NCBI GenBank assembly: GCA_009701115.1
Contig: WLKR01000089.1
Coordinates: forward strand, 1 to 5,620
Length of the DNA stretch: 5,620 nt
Direction: 5' to 3'
From: Actinomycetota bacterium
GTDB taxonomy: Bacteria; Actinomycetota; Acidimicrobiia; Acidimicrobiales; RAAP-2
This document shows, one piece after another, positions 1 to 5,620 of the stretch (within the stretch, counting starts at the first letter, position 1; every line of letters begins with the position of its first letter). Both the position numbers and the translations under genes were made by a program. The notes beneath the pieces were generated by a model. That model was not told where the DNA came from and searched no databases. It saw only the letters and a list, made by a program, of their open reading frames with translations.

Positions 1-1665
1 ACCCCTCGAAGTTCAGTCGTAACCCAAGGGAAGAACCGAGCCCCGGCTCGCGCGATGCTCCGGGCTATGGGTCTACGCGACGAAGACATGTCCCTGCCGC
101 AAATCGGCGTGGCCTCGTCGTGGAACGAAGTGACTCCTTGCAACCTGCCACTCGATCGTTTGGCTAAGCGCGCCAAGGTGGCCGTTCGCGAAAACGGTGG
201 CATCCCGTTTGAATTCGTCACGATTGCCGTTTCTGACGGAATCTCCATGGGCCACGAAGGGATGCACGCCTCCTTGGTTTCGCGTGAGGTCATTGCAGAC
301 TCTGTGGAAACGGTGATGCACGCGGAACGCTTCGACGCCATGGTGACGTTTGCCGGATGCGACAAGTCACTACCCGGCATGCTTATGGCGGCCGCTCGCT
401 TGGACGTCCCCAGTGTGTTTCTCTACGGCGGTTCAATTCTGCCCGGCTACCACGGGGGAGAGGCTCTCGACATCGTCTCCGTCTTCGAGGCCGTCGGCGC
501 GAACGCCGTTGGCAATCTGAGCGACGAAGAACTCTCGATGATTGAACTAAAGGCCTGCCCCGGCGAGGGTTCCTGTGCGGGAATGTTCACGGCCAACACC
601 ATGGCCAGCGTGGGTGAAGCGCTCGGTATGTCCATTCTTGGTTCGGCCTCGGCCCCATCGATTGACTCTCGTCGTGATGACTACGCGTACGCCTCCGGCG
701 TCGCGGTGCTGAATCTTTTGGATCGTGGTATCACGGCCCGACAGATCATGACCAAGAAGGCTTTCGAAAATGCCATCTCGGTAGTCATGGCCTTGGGCGG
801 CTCGACCAACGCCGTCCTGCACATCTTGGCTATTGCTCATGAAGCCCGGGTCGAACTCGAGCTGGGTGACTTCAACCGCATCGCCCGCCGTGTCCCACAC
901 CTGGCTGACACCAAGCCTCACGGTAAGTACCACATGACCGACCTCGACAAGATTGGCGGCGTACCTGTAGTGCTCGCACATCTGCTCGAAGCCGGACTCC
1001 TGCATGGCGACGTAATGACGGTGTCTGGTCGCACGATGGAAGAGAACTTGAAGGAGTACAACGCCCCGAAGCCCGACGGCCTCGTGGTGCACCCTCTTTC
1101 GAACCCCATTCACGACCGCGGTGGTATCGCCGTTCTCACTGGCTCGCTTGCTCCGAAGGGTTCCGTCGTCAAGGTGGCCGGCATCGACAACCTGACCTTC
1201 GACGGCACGGCCCGCGTCTTTGACGGTGAAGACGCGGCAATGACCGCAATCTTGGCCGACGAGATTCAGCCCAATACGGTCGTGGTGATTCGCTACGAAG
1301 GCCCCAAGGCCGGACCGGGAATGCGTGAAATGCTGGCGGTGACCGGTGCCATGAAGGGTGCTGGACGCGGCGGTGACTGTGCTCTCGTGACTGACGGTCG
1401 CTTCTCTGGCGGAACACACGGATTCTGTGTGGGTCACGTGGCACCCGAAGCCCTCGACGGCGGACCCATTGGATTGGTTCGTGACGGGGACCGGATCGTT
1501 ATCGACGTCAACAAGGACTCCATTGATTTGATTGTGGATGCCGCCGAACTGGCCCGCCGGGCTACCGAGGTTGCCCCCTTCGTACCCCGCTACACCACTG
1601 GAGTACTTGAGAAGTTCGCTCGATTGGTGCAGGGTGCCGAGAAGGGCGCGGTGACCTCGGCCTAG
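1..1665 (+). CDS. ilvD: Dihydroxy-acid dehydratase (5' partial)
   Basis: Dehydrates 2,3-dihydroxy-isovalerate and 2,3-dihydroxy-3-methylvalerate to the 2-keto acid precursors of valine and isoleucine; cytoplasmic Fe-S enzyme. The frame is open to base 1, and the 18 codons before the first ATG (base 55) read as the conserved family N-terminus ([14 protein letters not shown]), so the true start lies upstream. The visible 554 residues are close to full length (family about 555-575). The three cysteines of [2Fe-2S]-type enzymes are present: TPCN (Cys codon 139-141), CDKSLPGM (358-360) and GEGSCAGM (574-576). [12 protein letters not shown] lies near visible residue 266. GRFSGGTHG carries the Ser (codon 1405-1407) expected to act as the catalytic base. 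No terminator follows before the leader of ilvB, so its transcript may run into the attenuator. The related sugar-acid dehydratase Edd is unlikely given the ilvBNC context. Confidence 0.97.
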   Translation, partial: TPRSSVVTQGKNRAPARAMLRAMGLRDEDMSLPQIGVASSWNEVTPCNLPLDRLAKRAKVAVRENGGIPFEFVTIAVSDGISMGHEGMHASLVSREVIADSVETVMHAERFDAMVTFAGCDKSLPGMLMAAARLDVPSVFLYGGSILPGYHGGEALDIVSVFEAVGANAVGNLSDEELSMIELKACPGEGSCAGMFTANTMASVGEALGMSILGSASAPSIDSRRDDYAYASGVAVLNLLDRGITARQIMTKKAFENAISVVMALGGSTNAVLHILAIAHEARVELELGDFNRIARRVPHLADTKPHGKYHMTDLDKIGGVPVVLAHLLEAGLLHGDVMTVSGRTMEENLKEYNAPKPDGLVVHPLSNPIHDRGGIAVLTGSLAPKGSVVKVAGIDNLTFDGTARVFDGEDAAMTAILADEIQPNTVVVIRYEGPKAGPGMREMLAVTGAMKGAGRGGDCALVTDGRFSGGTHGFCVGHVAPEALDGGPIGLVRDGDRIVIDVNKDSIDLIVDAAELARRATEVAPFVPRYTTGVLEKFARLVQGAEKGAVTSA

Positions 1666-1668
1666 CAC

Positions 1669-1697
1669 TTGAAATGTTTCACCGACTGTGACAAACT
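1669..1697 (+). promoter_or_regulatory. Probable ilvB leader promoter
   Basis: A TTGAAA hexamer (1669-1674) starts three bases after the ilvD stop. Seventeen bases further on is CAAACT (1692-1697), which keeps the A2 and T6 positions of the -10 consensus. The -35 is good and the -10 is weak. A start about seven bases after the -10 would fall at or next to the leader ATG at 1704. The position between ilvD and the leader ORF is what a separate promoter for an attenuated ilvBNC unit needs. The call rests on sequence match and position only. Confidence 0.45.
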
Positions 1698-1703
1698 GCA
1701 TCC

Positions 1704-1754
1704 ATGACAAACCGTGGACGAGTACTTGTAGTAGTAGGTGTTGGCCAACGGTAG
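1704..1754 (+). CDS. ilv leader peptide (attenuator sensor), 16 aa
   Basis: This short ORF encodes [16 protein letters not shown] and ends with TAG. Six of 16 residues are end products of the downstream pathway or its branch: Val7, Leu8, Val9, Val10, Val11 and Val13. Four of the five Val codons are GTA, which is uncommon in the flanking genes. An in-frame TGA at 1689-1691 leaves ATG 1704 as the only reasonable start. No Shine-Dalgarno sequence is visible before it, which fits translation of a leaderless transcript from the promoter just upstream. Short Val/Leu/Ile-rich leader peptides before ilvB are known in actinobacteria such as Corynebacterium and Streptomyces. The peptide probably has no function as a product; ribosome progress through the Val/Leu codons would report the charging of those tRNAs. 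The ORF overlaps RNA segments 1 and 2 of the attenuator. Confidence 0.85.
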   Translation: MTNRGRVLVVVGVGQR

Positions 1755-1808
1755 CGTCACGTCGTACGCTTCCCGAGGCCTCCCAGAAAGGGAGGCCTTT
1801 TTTCTTTT
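1711..1808 (+). promoter_or_regulatory. Transcription attenuator of ilvBNC
   Basis: Three competing RNA pairings can be drawn by hand. Pairing 1:2 joins ACCGTGG (1711-1717) to CCAACGGT (1745-1752) with one bulged A. Pairing 2:3, the antiterminator, joins GGCC (1743-1746) to GGCC (1777-1780), CGG (1749-1751) to CCG (1773-1775), and AGCGT (1753-1757) to ACGCT (1766-1770). Pairing 3:4 is the terminator hairpin (1776-1784 with 1790-1798). The first two compete for 1745-1751 and the last two for 1777-1780. With charged Val/Leu tRNA the ribosome reaches the TAG at 1752, masks segment 2 and lets the terminator form. If it stalls in the Val/Leu run, segment 2 is freed to pair with segment 3 and transcription enters ilvB. 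The pairings are seen in the sequence; the mechanism is inferred from known amino-acid attenuators. Confidence 0.82.
1776..1808 (+). terminator. Rho-independent terminator of the attenuator
   Basis: AGGCCTCCC (1776-1784), loop AGAAA (1785-1789) and GGGAGGCCT (1790-1798) form a perfect 9-bp GC-rich stem. It runs directly into six T (1798-1803), then C and four more T. It lies between the leader stop and the ilvB ribosome binding site, so it would stop transcription before ilvB rather than end ilvD messages only. Confidence 0.9.
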
Positions 1809-1814
1809 CTAAAC

Positions 1815-1820
1815 AAGGAG
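1815..1820 (+). promoter_or_regulatory. ilvB ribosome binding site
   Basis: AAGGAG lies five bases before GTG 1826 and fixes the ilvB start. The longer in-frame extension back to GTG 1688 would translate through the terminator hairpin and its T tract (giving the residues [10 protein letters not shown]) and lacks a comparable site. Confidence 0.85.
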
Positions 1821-1825
1821 TTGTT

Positions 1826-3535
1826 GTGCAGCTAACAGGAGCCCAGGCGCTTATCAAGAGCCTTGAGCAGATGGGTGTCGACACCATCTTCGGCCTGCCC
1901 GGCGGAGCAATTCTTCCGGTCTACGACCCGCTCATCGATTCATCAATTCGCCACATCCTCGTGCGCCACGAACAGGGTGCTGGCCACATGGCCGAGGGCT
2001 ACGCGATGGCTACCGGACGACCCGGAGTCGCCATGGTGACCAGTGGTCCCGGCGCGACGAACATCGTGACCCCCATCGCTAACGCTCACATGGACTCGAC
2101 GCCGCTCGTGGTCATTACCGGTCAGGTCCCGACGGCCAATATCGGTACCGACGCCTTCCAGGAGTGTGACATCACGGGCATCACCATGGGGATCACCAAG
2201 CACAACTTCCTCGTCACAACGGCCCACGAAATCCCTCGAGCCGTAGCTGCCGCTTTTCACATTGCCACCACTGGCCGACCTGGACCAGTACTCATTGACG
2301 TTCCCAAGGACGTGACGCAAGGAATGATGGAGTGGTGGTGGCCTGAGACGATTGAAGATCTCGACTTGCCCGGGTACCACCCCGAAAGTGAAGTTGACGT
2401 TGCGCTGATCGAAGCTGCGGCAGCGTTGATTGCGGCCGCTGAGCGCCCTCTGCTCTACGTTGGTGGTGGCGTCTTGAAGTCACGAGCCAGCGCTGAGCTC
2501 TTGGCTTTCGCCGAGCGGACGAACATTCCTGTCGTGACGACGCTGATGGCCCGTGGCGCATTTCCTGATTCCCATCGTCTCCACCTCGGTATGCCCGGTA
2601 TGCACGGCATGTACGCCGCCGTTACCGCCATGCAGCAGAGCGATCTGCTGATTACCCTGGGCGCCCGTTTCGACGACCGCGTGACGGGACGCCTCGACGG
2701 ATTCGCACCACACGCCAAAATCATCCACGCTGACATTGACGCGGCTGAGTTCAACAAGATTCGCCAGGCCGACGTAGCCATTCGTGGTCAGATCAAGGAC
2801 ACGTTGATTGCCCTCGATGCGGCGACCAAGCATGTTGGTGACATTGCGCCGTGGTGGCAGACCATCGATGCGTGGCGTGACGAATTTCCGTTGGCCTACG
2901 ACCCTCAAGACCCCGCGGCGCTGTTGCGCCCCCAGGCCATCATTGAGGCCATCGCGGCCCGCGCAAAGCCCGGCACGATTGTGACCAGTGGCGTGGGTCA
3001 GCATCAGATGTGGGCGGCCCAGCACTGGCAGTACGAAATTCCGGGCACGTGGATTAACTCCGGTGGAGCTGGAACCATGGGCTTCGGTGTTCCCGCCGCC
3101 ATTGGCGCCAAGGTCGGACACCCCGACCGCACTGTGTGGTGCATCGACGGTGACGGTTGCTTCCAGATGACGGCTCAAGAGCTTGTGACCGCTCGCGCTG
3201 AAGGCATCCCCATCAAGGTGGCAATTTTGAATAACGCCTACCTGGGAATGGTTCGCCAGTGGCAGGAAATGTTCTACGAAGAGCGCTACAGCGAGGTCTA
3301 CTTGTCGCCCGACCTGCCCGACTACGTCAAGTGGGCCGAGTCGATGGGCTGCGTCGGTTTGCGCGCACGCACCATGGAAGAGGCCATTGCCGCGATTGAG
3401 CTGGCCAACACCATCAATGACGTGCCAGTCGTTATCGACTTCCGCACCGACGCCAGCGAAAAAGTCTTCCCCATGGTTCCCTCGGGCGCCACGAATGACG
3501 ACATCCTTGTCCACCCATCCCAGCGAGGAGCGTAA
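1826..3535 (+). CDS. ilvB: Acetohydroxyacid synthase, large catalytic subunit
   Basis: ThDP-, FAD- and Mg-dependent enzyme that condenses pyruvate with a second pyruvate (valine/leucine branch) or 2-ketobutyrate (isoleucine branch). The product is 569 residues from GTG 1826, starting [17 protein letters not shown], a normal length for the family. The N-terminal ThDP-binding domain carries [10 protein letters not shown] and the catalytic Glu49 in [14 protein letters not shown]. The central FAD-linked domain includes YVGGG and the [12 protein letters not shown] stretch. The C-terminal ThDP motif runs from GDG (442-444) to NN (469-470). VRQWQ follows, with Trp479 matching the tryptophan that favours 2-ketobutyrate in AHAS, which separates it from catabolic acetolactate synthase or pyruvate oxidase. 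[17 protein letters not shown] has Gly122 where many bacterial homologues have Pro. Two bases separate its stop from ilvN, with which it forms the holoenzyme. Confidence 0.97.
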   Translation: MQLTGAQALIKSLEQMGVDTIFGLPGGAILPVYDPLIDSSIRHILVRHEQGAGHMAEGYAMATGRPGVAMVTSGPGATNIVTPIANAHMDSTPLVVITGQVPTANIGTDAFQECDITGITMGITKHNFLVTTAHEIPRAVAAAFHIATTGRPGPVLIDVPKDVTQGMMEWWWPETIEDLDLPGYHPESEVDVALIEAAAALIAAAERPLLYVGGGVLKSRASAELLAFAERTNIPVVTTLMARGAFPDSHRLHLGMPGMHGMYAAVTAMQQSDLLITLGARFDDRVTGRLDGFAPHAKIIHADIDAAEFNKIRQADVAIRGQIKDTLIALDAATKHVGDIAPWWQTIDAWRDEFPLAYDPQDPAALLRPQAIIEAIAARAKPGTIVTSGVGQHQMWAAQHWQYEIPGTWINSGGAGTMGFGVPAAIGAKVGHPDRTVWCIDGDGCFQMTAQELVTARAEGIPIKVAILNNAYLGMVRQWQEMFYEERYSEVYLSPDLPDYVKWAESMGCVGLRARTMEEAIAAIELANTINDVPVVIDFRTDASEKVFPMVPSGATNDDILVHPSQRGA

Positions 3536-3537
3536 CC

Positions 3538-5132
<1,595 letters not shown>

Positions 5133-5147
5133 GTTACGGCTTTGATT

Positions 5148-5189
5148 AAATACCCCCGGTGCTGAGCACCGGGGGTATTTTCTTTTTCT
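5148..5189 (+). terminator. Rho-independent terminator of ilvBNC
   Basis: The arms 5148-5162 and 5166-5180 are perfect inverted repeats (AAATACCCCCGGTGC and its complement), giving a 15-bp stem with a TGA loop. A T-rich tract (TTTTCTTTTTCTGTTT) starts within the end of the stem. It begins 15 bases after the ilvC stop. The AAATA/TATTT ends would also supply a short A tract on the other strand, but no opposing gene is visible. Confidence 0.93.
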
Positions 5190-5220
5190 GTTTACCGATG
5201 ACGCCGCTCCTCGATTCCGA

Positions 5221-5278
5221 CCCCTAAGTTGCCAACATTGAAACAAGGGTTGCCAAGGCAACGAGTCGTCGTTAGGGG
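5221..5278 (+). repeat. Nested repeats before the serine hydrolase gene
   Basis: GTTGCCAA occurs twice, at 5228-5235 and 5249-5256, exactly 21 bases apart. GGCAAC (5257-5262) is the inverted form of GTTGCC, so it can pair with either copy. CCCCTAA (5221-5227) is the exact inverse of TTAGGGG (5272-5278), whose AGGGG is the likely ribosome binding site of the next gene. Taken together, 5221-5233 could pair with 5257-5262 plus 5272-5278 around a nine-base bulge. It may be an operator on DNA or a hairpin in the mRNA; the sequence does not decide between them. No clear promoter was found in 5190-5283; TAAGTT (5225-5230) is a weak -10 candidate. Confidence 0.5.
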
Positions 5279-5283
5279 TGTGA

Positions 5284-5620
5284 GTGCGAAGAGCAAATGA
5301 CGCACGCCAACTCGCGCTCGTCGCCATGGTGCTTTCCATTGCACTGATGGTGCTGCCATCTATGAGTGCGACGGCGGTCACTGGAGTGACAACGACGACC
5401 CAACCCGCCGGGAGCCCATTCTCAGGCGCGCTGCTGAACTACCTCCGTTCCCGCCAGGACACGGTTAGCGTGGCGATTCACAATAATGTGACCCAGCAAA
5501 CGTGGTCGCTCAATTCGTCACATCGCTATCACGCATCGAGCGTGGCCAAGGTCAACGTGATGGCGGCCTTTCTCTACAAACTGCAGGTCGCCAAGCAGCC
5601 CATGAGTGCTGTCGACAAAG
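5284..5620 (+). CDS. Exported beta-lactamase-fold serine hydrolase (3' partial)
   Basis: The visible 112 residues begin with a Sec-type signal peptide. It has a basic start (RRANDAR), a hydrophobic core at about 10-27, and a likely signal peptidase I site after Ala31 (SATA/VTG). There is no lipobox cysteine. A Thr-rich linker (35-39) follows, then a domain resembling class A beta-lactamases and related serine hydrolases: VSVAIHNNVTQQTWSLN reads as the first strands, and SSVAK holds the SxxK motif with Ser86 as the candidate nucleophile and Lys89. The SDN- and KTG-type motifs would lie past the window end, so a true beta-lactamase, a D,D-peptidase-like enzyme or an inactive relative cannot be told apart. 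The start is GTG 5284: TGA directly precedes it in frame and AGGGG (5274-5278) lies five bases upstream. ATG 5326 would leave a signal peptide without its basic region. Confidence 0.72.
   Translation, partial: MRRANDARQLALVAMVLSIALMVLPSMSATAVTGVTTTTQPAGSPFSGALLNYLRSRQDTVSVAIHNNVTQQTWSLNSSHRYHASSVAKVNVMAAFLYKLQVAKQPMSAVDK

Noticed and set aside
1688..1825. N-terminal extension of IlvB from GTG 1688
   Set aside because: It would translate the leader region, terminator hairpin and T tract. The family N-terminus begins at GTG 1826, which has a good ribosome binding site.
1666..1825. T-box or other riboswitch instead of a leader-peptide attenuator
   Set aside because: The gap is only 160 bases, I found no T-box core sequence, and a Val/Leu-rich ORF with matched 1:2, 2:3 and 3:4 pairings explains it better.
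547..1887. 446-codon open frame on the - strand opposite ilvD and the leader
   Set aside because: It is a mirror of the codon bias of ilvD, runs across the attenuator, shows no recognisable family and has no ribosome binding site. ilvD on the other strand is unmistakable.
2480..3514. 344-codon open frame on the - strand opposite ilvB
   Set aside because: The translated sequence is low in complexity for a real protein and resembles no family, and the region is fully accounted for by ilvB.

Overview
The window is a branched-chain amino acid (isoleucine/valine) biosynthesis locus, all on the + strand. It holds ilvD (5' end cut off), an ilv leader peptide with a transcription attenuator, ilvB, ilvN and ilvC, then a strong terminator and the first third or so of an exported serine-hydrolase gene. 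Moderately high GC, preference for C/G at third positions, GTG starts, an ilvB-N-C order and a short Val-rich leader before ilvB all fit an actinobacterium. I cannot name a genus; a moderate-GC lineage is a guess.

Layout. 1-1665: dihydroxy-acid dehydratase, missing only a few N-terminal residues. 1666-1825: a 160-base regulatory gap. It contains a likely promoter right behind the ilvD stop, a 16-codon leader ORF ([16 protein letters not shown], five Val and one Leu), and three mutually exclusive RNA pairings that end in a Rho-independent terminator just before the ilvB ribosome binding site. 1826-3535: acetohydroxyacid synthase catalytic subunit, starting at GTG. 3538-4083: its ACT-domain regulatory subunit. 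4104-5132: class I ketol-acid reductoisomerase. 5148-5189: terminator. 5190-5283: a short gap with an 8-base direct repeat and an inverted repeat whose right arm contains the likely ribosome binding site of the next gene. 5284-5620: N-terminal part of a secreted beta-lactamase-fold serine hydrolase, cut by the window end.

How it works together. IlvB/IlvN condense pyruvate with pyruvate or 2-ketobutyrate, IlvC isomerises and reduces the acetohydroxy acids, and IlvD dehydrates the resulting diols to the 2-keto acids that are transaminated to valine and isoleucine. Two layers of feedback can be read here. One is allosteric: the valine-site residues of the ACT domain are conserved in IlvN. The other is translation-coupled attenuation before ilvB. 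The attenuator is the most interesting element; the enzymes themselves are ordinary. The serine hydrolase lies behind a terminator and is probably a separate transcription unit with no pathway link.
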